From positions 62,001-126,000 of the forward strand of contig QZCP01000035.1 in assembly GCA_003956705.1 (NCBI GenBank): DNA of 64,000 nt, read 5' to 3'. Below the pieces are notes generated by a model. The model ran no database searches, was not told the origin of the DNA, and saw nothing but the letters and a program-made list of their open reading frames with translations. The DNA comes from Brevipalpus yothersi. Lineage: Eukaryota > Arthropoda > Arachnida > Trombidiformes > Tenuipalpidae. Shown here piece by piece: positions 12,825-23,663 of this stretch. Position numbers and translations under genes: made by a program. Position 1 is the stretch's first letter, and every line of letters begins with the position of its first letter.

Positions 12825-14115
12825 GCTGATTGGATGGAGAAATTTTTGAGAGGCTAATCGATTACTCTAATACTATTCACAGTTTCTGTAACAGTTTATG
12901 GAAAATGAAAAAAGTTCTGAGTCTATTTCAATGCAAGCATACGAACAGAGAATATGTTTTTGTGCCTTTAGATCATTTCCGATTGACGGAAAAGAAGAGA
13001 AGAAGATAATTTTTTGATCATGAGAGAGCTGATGAACAGCCGTGTGATTCCTCTTTCTCCTAATTACTATCACTCATTACACTAGAATGAGCTCAAATTA
13101 TCAGTATTATCATCTCATAATTGGGAGCGAATGGTAAATTAGATTAGATTGAGGTTCAATCGGTGCTTTAGAATAGTAGATACGGACTGGGAATAGTTTT
13201 GGTAAACTGATTTGATTGTTGTTCAGTTATTATCTTGTATTTATGTATCATTGATGAAAACTTCCTAATACCAGAAAAGTGTGGAAATATTTACCTATCA
13301 AATGGGAGGAAATGGATTTTCAGGGCTATTGAGATGTAAAGTCCAAAAATAATCATGCATCACTGTTTTTCGATCTTTGAAAAGAATCAGGAAGAATAGA
13401 AATTGTTTCAGACTAAATTTTTTCCGTAATCAATCATTATCATTATATTATGATGATCAAATTGGTCAAATAATGTGAAGGTTAGACAATTTTTTCTCTC
13501 TTCAAAATATTTGGACAGGATATTTGGACAAAAATATATTTTGTTAAGCTATCTGATTTCCACCGAAAGTTTCATTTGCACTTGATGAGATAACTCCATG
13601 TAACAACTCAAATGAATATTTGCTCCCACTAGAGTTTATGATTAAGCTTGAATGTGAATCATATTGTAGATGATAAATCTTTTTCAACCTTAAGCTTTTG
13701 AGCTTGTCAGTTTAAAAAGTTATCAGTGTGATCCTTTGAAAATGAAAATCGCATGAAATCAGAAGGCAGAAGTGTTTAGAACTTATTTTCTTGCATGATG
13801 ATATTTTGGCTCTCCCTTACACACAATCTGAGGGATTACTGGGCTCTCTGATCGATCTGTTTCATGATCACAGCAAATTCAGCAACTCTTTCCGGCAGAG
13901 AATCATTCCGAATTATCTGAATGCTCTCTTTCAGAATATAGAGCAGTGGTTTAGGAAGCCTTTCTAGCAACTTGACGATTCATCGAGTTTTTTCATGGCT
14001 TCACAGGAAAGAATTATCACCCGAATAACAATAAAGTGTAGCAAAGCTTCCCTCAACTTGCTTCAGCTTTTATTCAACATTTTTAACTTGACCAGAACAC
14101 TTAGTTGATCCAGTC
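12825..14115. other. Intergenic region between carboxylesterase and arrestin
   Basis: About 1.3 kb holding the divergent promoters of both neighbours. The only coding-like patch is a 47-codon open stretch on the minus strand at 13979-13836 without a start codon, listed separately. Confidence 0.5.
13836..13979 (-). pseudogene. Possible coding remnant or orphan terminal exon
   Basis: The minus strand reads 47 codons ending in TAA with a protein-like composition (LLERLPKPLLYILKESIQII then SLPERVAEFAVIMKQIDQRA). The frame is closed upstream by TGA and no matching exon or good acceptor was found. It could be a gene remnant, an unjoined last exon or chance. I do not recognise it. Confidence 0.2.
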
Positions 14116-15710
14116 ATGACTGTCATCAAACAAATTCACAAAAAGTCATCATTGGATGGCCAGGTAAGTAATCTTTCATAGTAAAGCTCTCTCCGACTCT
14201 TTATCTAATCACTCAATTTGTTCAAAAGTTGACCCTATTTCTACCAAAACGTGAAATTCTTGGAACAATTAACAAAGTTGAACCAATTGGTGAGTTTTCC
14301 AAAGATTGAACATGAAAGCATAGATGTACCTAAACTTTTTAAAAAAATTTTCTGATCTAATTTTCAGAGGGAGTTGTGGTGTATGGCCATAATGTTGAGA
14401 AGAGAAAGATCATCGGCCAAATTGTTGTCACATTCCGGTATGGTCGAGAAGAAGACGAGGTTATGGGTCTCCATTTCAGCAAAGATCTGTTTTTGGTCTC
14501 AGAGGAAATTTATCCACTTGGTAAAACAAATCGATCAGTATCCAAGATTCAACAGAAAATAATGGATAAATATGGTCCGAATGCTGTGCCATTTCGATTC
14601 AGTATTGGAGCAAATACACCAAAAACGGTTACAATTCAGCCTGGCATAACTGAAAAAGGTCAACCATGTGGTGTCTACTATTCCTTGAGAGTTTTTCCAT
14701 CCAATGATGAGAGTAAATTGAAGGCCAACAAACAGTGAGTAAAGATCATATTTATTATCACTATTTGTTGAATGATTGTTCATCCATTCAGAGAGATAGT
14801 GGAAATGGGTATCAGAAAGACTGAAATAGGTCCACAGGGCAAAGGTCGTCAGCCTTCGTGCATAATACGTAAAGATTTCCTTTTGAGTCCTGGTGAATTG
14901 GAATTAGAAGCCACTTTGGATAAGCCGTTATATATTTATGGTGAACAGATGAAAGTGAATCTATCAATACGAAATTATTCCAATAAATCGGTGAAGAGAA
15001 TCGTAATTCTTGGTGAGTTTTCTCAGAAATCTTCTCTCTCTAAATTTTATTTAACAATAATTTTCCTTTCATGCTATGAGCAGTGCTGCAGAACATCGAT
15101 GTTTCTATGTTCACTTCGGGCAACTATTCAGTGTCTATTCTGAATTTGGACAGTCAGTGAGTGGTGATATTCATGTTGAAATAGGAAATTAAATAATGTT
15201 TCTCCCATTTTCACAGAGAAGGGTGTCCAGTGAATCCCGGAAGCTGTTTGAATAAAACTTTCACAGTATGTCCATCAGGTGGAATAGAAGGACGTGGTGT
15301 TGCCCTAGAATCTCCACTGCCAGGAGAAGAGAAAAAGCTCGCTTCATCTTCACTGTAAGTAAATTCTTGAACGAAGAATTTCTTATTGAGAAAATTGTTG
15401 AATTAATGCATCTTCTTTGACTCTTTGATGGATGCTTATCAACGCTCAACCAATTCTTTGACGTGAAGACTTTGCCCTGAGCTAGGCAAAGAAGAAATCT
15501 TCGGAATTCAAATCTCTTATTGTATTCGAATCAAGCTACAGATGGGTGCAATTGCTGGGTCAGTAAAATTTGATGATATTGACATAAGAAAATGATTTCT
15601 TAAAAAGAAAACTACTAAATTACTAAATTAATAATATTTCTTTTCACAGAGAGTTGGTGGGTGAGCTTCCATTCTTACTCATGTCGAGACCGAATAAGCT
15701 AAAAGGCTAA
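14116..15710 (+). CDS. Arrestin, invertebrate visual (phosrestin-like) type, short C-terminus
   Basis: Eight exons: 14116-14163, 14229-14289, 14368-14734, 14792-15012, 15084-15156, 15217-15354, 15469-15558 and 15650-15710, total 352 aa. Arrestins bind phosphorylated, activated GPCRs such as rhodopsin and stop G-protein signalling. Family landmarks in order: RYGREEDEVMGLHFSKDL, VPFRFSIGANTPKTVTIQP, CGVYYSLRVF, GIRKTEIGPQGKGRQPS, KDFLLSPGELELEATLDKPL, EGCPVNPGSCLNK, and ELVGELPFLLM at the end. The coding region stops 8 residues after that last strand, so the regulatory C-tail (clathrin and AP-2 sites of beta-arrestins) is absent. In the lariat loop the usual ALDG...ED reads ALES...GEE. The N-terminus is also divergent. 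Orthology within the arrestins is uncertain. Confidence 0.9.
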
Positions 15711-15861
15711 TTGGAGCTTGGTCCTTGAATATTCAGCATTTGTTTATCTTATTCCGTGTTTTACTGGAAATTTCATCACAATTGAGATGATTATACAGTT
15801 GATGTGTCCTCTAAAATTAATGACTCAAGATTAATCCCAATTATTCTTGACTTCATTAACA

Positions 15862-15867
15862 AATAAA
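15862..15867 (+). terminator. Poly(A) signal of arrestin
   Basis: AATAAA, with overlapping repeats of the motif, about 150 bp after the stop. Confidence 0.55.
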
Positions 15868-16089
15868 TAATAAATATGACTTAAAAGTTCATTGAAGCGT
15901 ATTGATTCAGAAATTTTCATTTTTTTCTTTGCCAAGCAACTGAAAAACGACAAAACAGCCAAGAACTCAAAAAATTTCATCCATCCAAACATTCAGTTAT
16001 ATTTTATAATTGGATAAATCATTTCACCAGAGTCCTGAATCAAAACTTGTCAGTTCTTGATAGAAAATTCGATCCACCATTACATATAT

Positions 16090-16113
16090 GTATGGTGTGT
16101 ATACACACCATAC
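16090..16113. repeat. Perfect 24-bp palindrome
   Basis: The sequence reads the same on both strands over 24 bases, centred on GTGTATACAC. It lies about 360 bp upstream of the TSPO start codon. Function is unknown. Confidence 0.85.
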
Positions 16114-16474
16114 TATAGAGAATCTACAAATTCACCAAAAAAAAAATCCAACATAAACTCAGAAAACTCTTGACGTAGCCCAGGGAAAATTGTCAAAATT
16201 CTGGACATTTTCCAGAAAATTATGGTAAAAAAGATTATCGCGCGAAAAAGATCGCCGCAAGAAGCTGATTGGCGTATCTGTGTGTTTGTGCAGCTGGATG
16301 ATGATGATTATTGTGCACACTTTTAATAAAAGTCTTTTATTGAGCCATCAGCACGTTAATCATTTCTCTACTTCGAAGTGTCTGGTGTTGATTGATTATT
16401 TTTACCTCTAAATTGATTGTCTGATTATTGTTGTCTTGATTGTTCAACACTTTTGTCTGGTTGCAAATTTCACG

Positions 16475-17572
16475 ATGACAATTCTTACCAAGTTCGGGTA
16501 GGTGACTTAATCTTGTATGCATTTTTGACCACGCTTTCCTTTGTGTAAGTGTGTGTGTGTCCTTTGCTAATTTATCTGTACCAATTTAAGTGTTTGTTTG
16601 ATAATAAACCTTCGAATGATCTTCATCAGGTCATTGAATGTCAAATTGACGTTGGTCACTTCTTGTTAAGATGGTGTCATCACCTTCAGATAGCCTTTAA
16701 TGTTTGATCATTCCTCTGGACAGTAAACATGATGATCTTCCACTTGAATATTCAGCGCTTTTTAATGGCAAATATACATGTTTTATTCTCATATCTACAG
16801 AATTGGCTTGGCCATTGGTCTACCAAATGCTATTGGATGGGCTGGATCAACTTTCACAAGAAAAGCTATTCCAACCTGGTATGAGGTAAGTTTCGATACT
16901 TTTGATTTCCTTCAAACTCGAATTTTCAGCATGATTGTGTGTATAATATCGATTCAGGATGTTAATTTGTATCAACTTTTATGAGATGAGGTAGTTTGTC
17001 TAGTTGAACGTGAACTGCACTAAATGTTTTGGACCAGGGCGTTAGTTTTGATTATATGATGGCTGTGTATTCCTGAAAGGACGAATGCACTCATGTTTCA
17101 TGGGAGCATATTCTATGTAAACGATTAATGTCAAACGCTCATTCATGAATTCTCATTACAGAAGGAGCTCAAATTACCATCCTGGAGACCTCCGAATCGA
17201 GCTTTCCCTATAGTTTGGACCAGTCTTTACACTGCTATGGGGTACTCTTCATATTTGATCTGGCGAGATGGCCAGGGTTTCTCTGGTGCTGGCAGAATTC
17301 CTCTGTATTTCTATGGAGCAAACCTTGCATTAAATGGACTCTGGACTCCTCTATTTTTCGGCAAGAAGAGAATTGATCTCGCTATGATTGACATTCTGGC
17401 TCTTCTAGGGGTTATTGGAGGTTGCATTGCGACTTTCCATCCAGTCAATCCAACCGCTTCGTATCTGCTTATTCCTTACTTTCTTTGGACCACTTTTGCC
17501 GCCGCCTTAAACTTTCAGATTTGGCGTGACAATCGAAAGAAAGGAAGTGAAACCACTCCAAAATCGCTGTAA
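16475..17572 (+). CDS. TSPO: Translocator protein TSPO (peripheral benzodiazepine receptor)
   Basis: Three exons, 16475-16497, 16801-16885 and 17162-17572, give 172 aa (family about 169). TSPO is a five-helix outer mitochondrial membrane protein that binds cholesterol and tetrapyrroles. Conserved parts are PSWRPPNRAFPIVWTSLYTAMGYSSYLIW, split here as PSWRPPNRAFPIVW and LYTAMGYSSYLIW, then ALNGLWTPLFFG, NPTASYLLIPYFLWTTFA, and the end LNFQIWRDN. The first exon is only 23 bp. Its ATG is supported by frame and by the donor TTCGG|GTAGGT, but it is the least certain part of the model. Confidence 0.94.
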
Positions 17573-17689
17573 GCTCCTGGAATATGGATTGCGATCTCAC
17601 AATTCTATCCACCTATTTTTGAAAATGCTCGGCTTTCATTCATATCTTACCCTTGATCAGACTTATTCGATTTTACTCTAATATTAGCC

Positions 17690-17695
17690 AATAAA
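17690..17695 (+). terminator. Poly(A) signal of TSPO
   Basis: AATAAA about 120 bp after the stop. A TTTATT at 17747-17752 could serve the convergent minus-strand gene that ends at 18006. Confidence 0.5.
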
Positions 17696-18005
17696 AGATA
17701 TCTTCTTCCTCCTGTAGTCTTGTGGTTCATGGAGAGAAGAACGAGTTTTATTTTCGCTCGATAATTGATCCCCTTCGCTCAAAAACCTGACCATTCTTCC
17801 AATCATAGACACTTTCTAATCCATTTAACACCATCTTACTATCAATTCTTATCAATGAATGACCACGGCATGGAAGCCATTTATTTCAGATGATCATCAT
17901 TCGGCACATAAAAGTACGACAAAGGTACTCAGAGAACATTGGAAAGTTAAATTGATGATCTCTCACGAACAATGAACAAAAATGATAACAAATGGATCGT
18001 AAAGT

Positions 18006-19437
18006 CTAATTATCAACCGTCGGAGAAGCTGGCCCAGAAAGAAGAGATTGGAGCAACTGATATGACTGTTTTGGTCTATGCTGCCCATCAGTATTACTGT
18101 TCAGATGCGAATTCAACAATTTTTTCATGCCTTCAGATATCAACGGCTTGTACCAACTTTTTTGGGTAGGGATAGGAGATAGGACTGGACCTGAATGTGT
18201 TGGTGAAACGTTTCCTGGGGCGAAAGACTGGTAAGGAGGAGGATAGTATGCTGGACTTGGATGACTGGGAGAAGATCCTTTCTGGTCAGATGGGATAGCA
18301 TCATTAGCTCTCATTTGTTGAATTCCTGGTGTCTGCGGTTGTTGGTGTGAGTTCTGATTTCCTCCGTGTACTGATTGTCCATAATAAGATGTGTATTGGA
18401 AGGCAGTCGGTGTTTGAGATGTTTGTGAAATAGATGAGCTTGAGTACGGAGAATAAGGATTCCCATTGTTCATCGAATTATAAGGCACTTTTCCACCTTT
18501 ATCGTGATCTATTTGATTTTGTGTCGGAGGACTGACATGTTCTGCAATCGGTGAGTTTTGCTCTTGCTGATAATTCATCGATGAATATCCTACTGGCTGT
18601 TGGCTGTACAATGGGTATTGGGAAGGATACCCTGAAAAACTTATCGGAAAATTCTGTCCTCCAACTCCGAACTGATGATGACTTGGGCGAGGAAAAGGAT
18701 ACCCATAAAATCCTGAATTCTGACTGTGATTCCCGAAATGTGAATGTGATTGTGAAGATGGGAATGGATAATCGAAATCCGAATTGTTCTCAAAGCCTGT
18801 TAACATATTATCTATTTCTTGTGAAAATTTGGTATGATGTTCGTGCTGTTGAGGTGGATGCTGTGGATGCTGTGGGGCTGGAGGAGGTGGAGGGGGAGGA
18901 GAAGGTGGTGGCTGATGATGATGACCATGGTGATCATCATCCTCATTGCTATCAGGATGAGCGTGAGCTGTAGACCAAATAGAATGGAAGAAATTTAATC
19001 TCTAGTCGAAAAATGCTTGAGTGACTTTCATTAGAGGAGAGCATCATTCTAAGGCTCAGACAATTTGAAATACTAATTATACCATTGAATATCAGTCAAA
19101 TATCAGTACATACCTGTTAAACTTATCGCAGGTAAGGTAATGCCACTGTGGTGTCGATGATGTCTCGGAAGTGGATGAATAACTGCTTCCAATCTCAATT
19201 TTGGGAGATGAAACATGGGCAATCGTAAATTGATGGAAGGAATATGAATTCCAAGATTCATTTTAACTCTTGGATAGACAGTGACAGTTTTGATGCTCAA
19301 GATGCAGAGAATGGAGAATAAATTGAACTTGAAACGGAGATATAATTCAAATTAAAAGGTGATCAATTGTTCATTAAGTTTCATTGTCTTGAGAAACTTA
19401 CTTTCATTCTGTCAGAGCATAACCAATAGAATCTCAT
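18006..19437 (-). CDS. Putative secreted His/Pro/Gln-rich low-complexity protein
   Basis: Three exons: 19437 (or 19407)-19402, 19327-19114 and 18967-18006, giving 403 or 393 aa. The second ATG of exon 1 gives a clean signal peptide across the first intron (MKFNLFSILCILSIKTV), which favours the 393-aa form. A basic/hydrophobic segment follows with alternating strands (GIHIPSINLRLPMFHLPKLR), then HHRHH. Exon 3 is low-complexity: an acidic-His patch (DDDHHGHHH), a run of seven prolines, then a long Ser/Gln/Tyr/Pro/Gly-rich region, ending with a more ordinary 50-residue C-terminus (KKLLNSHLNS). No family was recognised. A cuticular, silk-like or matrix protein is possible but is inference only. 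Joined frames and splice sites support it as a real gene. Confidence 0.68.
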
Positions 19438-20137
19438 AGCACAAGAAGATGGAGGAAAAAGTTATTCCGATGATCACAAAAACTTTAATATAATATTCCA
19501 TCCAGTCAGAAAAGAGAGATGTTCTAGGAGAAAGTTAGTGTAGTTATTGAAATATTATGATGATGATGTTGATGAAGACAGGAAAAGTACAAACTAACCA
19601 CATCGCACACAAAAGGTTGTTGGCCATTCATACTGTAACTGGCGATCTTAAGTGGATCTACGCAGTAGGTGACGACTCATCGAGCAGATAATGAAAATTT
19701 TTTTCGTTAACGAATAACGCTTGATGAGGACACTCACAATCTCCCTATCACCATACAATGAACCTAAGTTTAGTTTAGAAGTTTAGGTGGTGAAATTGAA
19801 ATCAGCTATTCGTAGAAGTGGATGACAATCGTTTATTGTAAAAACAAATTTCTACAATTTACCATTCTACGCTGTGGCGAAGGAATCTTCAGCTGATTTT
19901 AGCATCGTTCCTTATTTTTATCGACGTTGAATAGAATTCAGATAGATACAAATCACAATGGAATGCTTACAAAAAAAGGAATATTAGAATATCATTATAT
20001 CAATCAGCTATCTCATAAAATAAATACTTTTATCGAAGCTTCTCCAGATGAAAATATTTAGATTCTCGGATTAGCTTCTTTCAAGCAGTATATAACTTTC
20101 ATTTATAAGCACTTCCAGGTCGATGAAGGAGTCGAAC
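19438..20137. other. Intergenic region between the low-complexity protein and PDCD10
   Basis: No coding region or repeat recognised. Both flanking genes are on the minus strand, so it holds the promoter of one and the 3' UTR of the other. Confidence 0.5.
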
Positions 20138-21158
20138 TCAACGGGTATCACATTTGCTTTTGGTCGTAACTTGCAATAAATTTGTTTGATGAATCAGATG
20201 AGCTGCACTCACATAGACACTAGAAGATCTAGAATAGAGGAAAAAAAAGAGAAAGTCGTTGAGTATAAACTCAAAAACTAATCCAATCTACTTACTGGCC
20301 CTCTCTGAAGAACTCTTTCAAAGTGTTGCTGAATTTTTTGGAATATTTGATGAATTCACGCTTCCTCACTTCAATCACTTGTTTATCAGTGGGGTCATAA
20401 ATGTAATTAGTTATTGCATTGACACAATCAAGAAGTTTCTTAATAGCGCTAGCTATCTCTCTGTATCAAAGAAGGAAAATATCAAGATAATGAATAGATG
20501 GCGAATACATGTAGTTAATCAAATGACTCACTTGATTGTTTCCAAAAAAGTTCTTCTATCATTAATTTCATCTGGTATTCGGGAAAGTATACGCCGCAAT
20601 GCAACTGACTTTTTATTTAGCTCTTGGAAAGGTTCTTCATGCCTTCTCACTGCATAGTCTGTACGGAAAAATGAAGGGATAAAATGATCAACAATAGACA
20701 TTTTGGCAAGCATCTTGGCACCATCTGACAAATTACCTTCTATTTCAGGCATATTTCCTTGTAGCCTAAGCAATGATTCTGTCATATTAACATTCATATC
20801 TGCCTTTTTTAGAATACCAGATACAAGCTCAAGAGATATTCCCGGAGAATGAGATTCAGCCTGGAGAGACAGAGAAAACAATCACATGAAAAGGCGATGA
20901 GTAACCGAGACATTTTCTCAGACCATTTAGCCAGGGGTTGTATCTACCTTGATTATTGCAGAATTCAAAATATGGGCACTCTCAGAACTCTGACGAGCTA
21001 GCTAAGATCGAAAGGAATATGAGAATTAGATAAGTCAAATTATGTTTATGAATGATCATCGATATGATTACCTTTTGGAGAAGAGGCTTCAAGAGAATAG
21101 GCACAATCAAATGAGATGCCACTGACATCCTTTCTTGTGATGACTTTTCGACACTCAT
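20138..21158 (-). CDS. PDCD10: Programmed cell death protein 10 / CCM3
   Basis: Five exons, 21158-21072, 21001-20948, 20860-20532, 20460-20296 and 20228-20138, encode 241 aa (human 212). CCM3 dimerises through its N-terminus and binds GCKIII kinases and the STRIPAK complex, with a C-terminal FAT-homology domain. Conserved blocks in order: VNMTESLLRLQ, then KKSVALRRILSRIPDEINDR, FLETIKEIASAIKKLLD, REFIKYSKKFSNTLKEFF, and VYVSAAHLIHQTNLL near the end. About 20 extra residues are inserted between the dimerisation and FAT-homology parts (around SIVDHFIPSFFRTDYAVRR). The human C-terminal QTFKTVA is replaced by a different tail. Confidence 0.93.
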
Positions 21159-22131
21159 GGTATGATTTGATATCTCTCTTTACCTTTACGACAAATCGAT
21201 AGGAAGGATCACTAAAATGCTCAGTAATTTTACAATTTTACAATGAGGAAGATGAACACAGACTCTTTCACCAGCTGTTTATCAAGGAATGTTTTCATGT
21301 GTGTGTGTGTGTGTAAATTTAGCCTTTAAGACAACCCTCGGGGCTGATCGAAGGTAGAAAGAAAAAATTACTATCATAGACTATAGCTTGGTAGGTTTCC
21401 CTTATTGTCACATTAATCACTCGATAACTACGAATACTGACTAACGAATACTCACTTAGTAAATTCAAAATAAAAATGCAAACATGGACACGGATCGTAT
21501 GATCAGTCGCCTGGGATACAGTCATGAAGAACGAGCTCTTCACAGTGCAAAACACTTGCGCTTGTGATCTTTCAGTTACTTGTTAGCTGTGAAAACTGCA
21601 CAATGTATGTCGAAATGATGATTGAAATCAGCGGAATGCAAGGATGATAGGCAGAGTGTGAAAAATAATTAACGGCTTGTTTCGAAGGAATATAGCTAAA
21701 GGAATGGGTTTTGAATGGAATATATCTCAGTCGCTTCATTTTCGTCTTCATGCATATCAATTGATGATGATAATTCATTTGATTTGAACTTCCTCGTAGA
21801 AGCATTGAATAAAAACCATGTTTTTTGGTGTATTAAGTTGACAAATTATTCAGTACAAATTTTTTCTTTTTAGAATATGGAATATTGTTCAGTTATTGAA
21901 TTTTTTTTTCAATCCTGGAAGTGTGACTCAAATAATTCAGCATTAAGTACACAGAGCGTATTTTAACAAAGTGAGAGCTTATTTGACACTCCGTCTGATT
22001 GTGAGTGAAAATGAACTCACTGATTTGATAGATAGCCATAGATAGAATCAAGGAGAATATGCGGTCGAGAGAGCACTCTGACATTACCATGAGAGACTAA
22101 AAGCTCATCAAGTGATCAGTGGGAATGAACT
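21159..22131. other. Intergenic region PDCD10-STAM
   Basis: AT-rich with a (TG)n run at about 21298-21313. Several open stretches of 65-78 codons on the minus strand have no recognisable protein character. Confidence 0.5.
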
Positions 22132-23141
22132 TTACATAAAGGGTGGCATGAACATCAGAGAGTGATATAAATTCAACGCGTCAGTTAGCTGCTGATTCAC
22201 CGTTGTTAACGCTGCATGATTTTTATCAATTTTTTCCAATTCTCGATCGATGAGGTGATTCATCTGTATACATTGTTCTGTAAAAGAGAAGTAAAAGATC
22301 AATTTCCACGAAAATGAGATACTATCATCAAGAAATCCTCTAAAATTACCTTCTAACTGGATCAATTCATCACTATCAGGCTTACGCCCAGTTGGATCAG
22401 CTTCGAGTATGAGGTGGAGAAGATGATCAATTTTTTCGGGATCTATCTCCACTGGACGAGCTTCTCTTTCCAATACTTTCACCTTCACATCTTCATCAAA
22501 CTGTACACTCTTTCTGGATGTCACTTTATCTGAAGACAAGAAAAATTTCAATGAAAATCATGAAGAATCTATCAGGTCCAGGAAGCTCATAAGGAAAAAT
22601 ATACTCACAAGAATGTTCTGGCTCATCTAGATTTGTTGTAACAAAACTTGCTGGAAAAAGGCCATCTCCACGATGATTTGAGCCTTTCCACCAATTGGCA
22701 TCACTAAAAACGAGATCATTGTAATTAGTGGAAATGAACATTGCATATGAGCTATTAGTATATCTACCTATCATCAGCTACCAAAATTATTTCTCCAGCT
22801 TTGAATGTGAGTTCATTGTCTTCAGCAGCTTCAAAATCATAAAGAGCACGAACTTTATACGGTTCTTTGGATACTGGACCCTGATTCATGGTGGATACTG
22901 AATCATCTGATAAGGTAAGTGAGGCAAGAGCATCGTTAAATCTTGGATATAGATTTGACTTGAGAGAGCTTGATGAGGTTTTGATTTGTTTGGTACCAGT
23001 CACAGATTTGGGAGAAGTTTCTTTCAAAGATAATTCAATTGCTTTAGCCAAATCATCCTCCTCTTGACTAGCAGTAGGAGTTGGTTTTGATGTCTCTTTC
23101 AAAGACAATTCAATCGCTTTGGCCAGATCATCCATCTGCAT
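22132..23141 (-). CDS. STAM: STAM-like endosomal adaptor lacking the VHS domain, with two UIMs
   Basis: Four exons, 23141-22768, 22703-22609, 22529-22350 and 22277-22132, encode 264 aa. STAM with HRS forms ESCRT-0 and sorts ubiquitylated cargo on endosomes. Here the protein begins directly with a ubiquitin-interacting motif (DDLAKAIELSLKET, about residues 3-16), which is repeated about 28 residues later. An SH3 domain follows (VRALYDFEAAEDNELTFKAG, then DANWWKG and GLFPASFV), then the conserved KSVQFDEDVKV linker and a GAT-type helical region (IDHLLHLILEADPTG; CIQMNHLIDRELEKID). It stops right after the GAT region, so the long Pro/Gln-rich tail is missing as well. The stretch up to the lipase gene has no room for the 140-residue VHS domain and shows none. 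The ATG at 23141 follows a possible acceptor (TATGCAG), so an unseen upstream exon is not excluded. Confidence 0.85.
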
Positions 23142-23663
23142 ACGAAACAAATCTAATAATGCACTACAATCATTTACACCTCGAGTTCACACAGCAAATT
23201 GATTAAAATTATAATTAGCAAGATAAACAAACACAATTAAGTTAATAGAAAGTCAGGCCTTCTCATTTCACTTCAAATCAACAATTTTTCATCACAATAC
23301 TGCTCTGTATACATCCAACAGATGGCCTTGACAAAAGCTGTTTACATGCAGAACGATGATGCAAGAGTTTTGAGTGTGTAAGTTGAGTTTTTATTATTCG
23401 AAAATTAAAGTCGAAATTATTTTCTTGGAGAAAAAATTTTTTCACTTAAGTGATTATACAAGATTTTGTAAAAGATATACAAGATATAACAGATTTGATA
23501 GAAAATTCTTTTTCTCTTCATAGGAGAGATGTAAGTGTAAATAAGAGTCAGAATACATGAACTTTGATTACGTATGTAAGTCAAATGGTGAGCAAATCAG
23601 ATGCGAATTGATTGATTGTTTGAGAGAGTATTTTGGAGAAGATTCCAGATCGATTTATCAAGT
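23142..23663. other. Intergenic region STAM-lipase
   Basis: AT-rich and about 520 bp long. Searched on both strands for a VHS domain without success. No feature recognised. Confidence 0.5.

Larger units (their letters stand above)
15711..16474. other. Intergenic region arrestin-TSPO
   Basis: Contains the arrestin poly(A) signal and a perfect 24-bp palindrome. No gene is supported. Confidence 0.5.

Noticed and set aside
23281..23400. Search for a VHS exon of STAM, including a short plus-strand frame beginning MALTKAVYMQ
   Set aside because: Only 19 codons, wrong strand, no resemblance to VHS.
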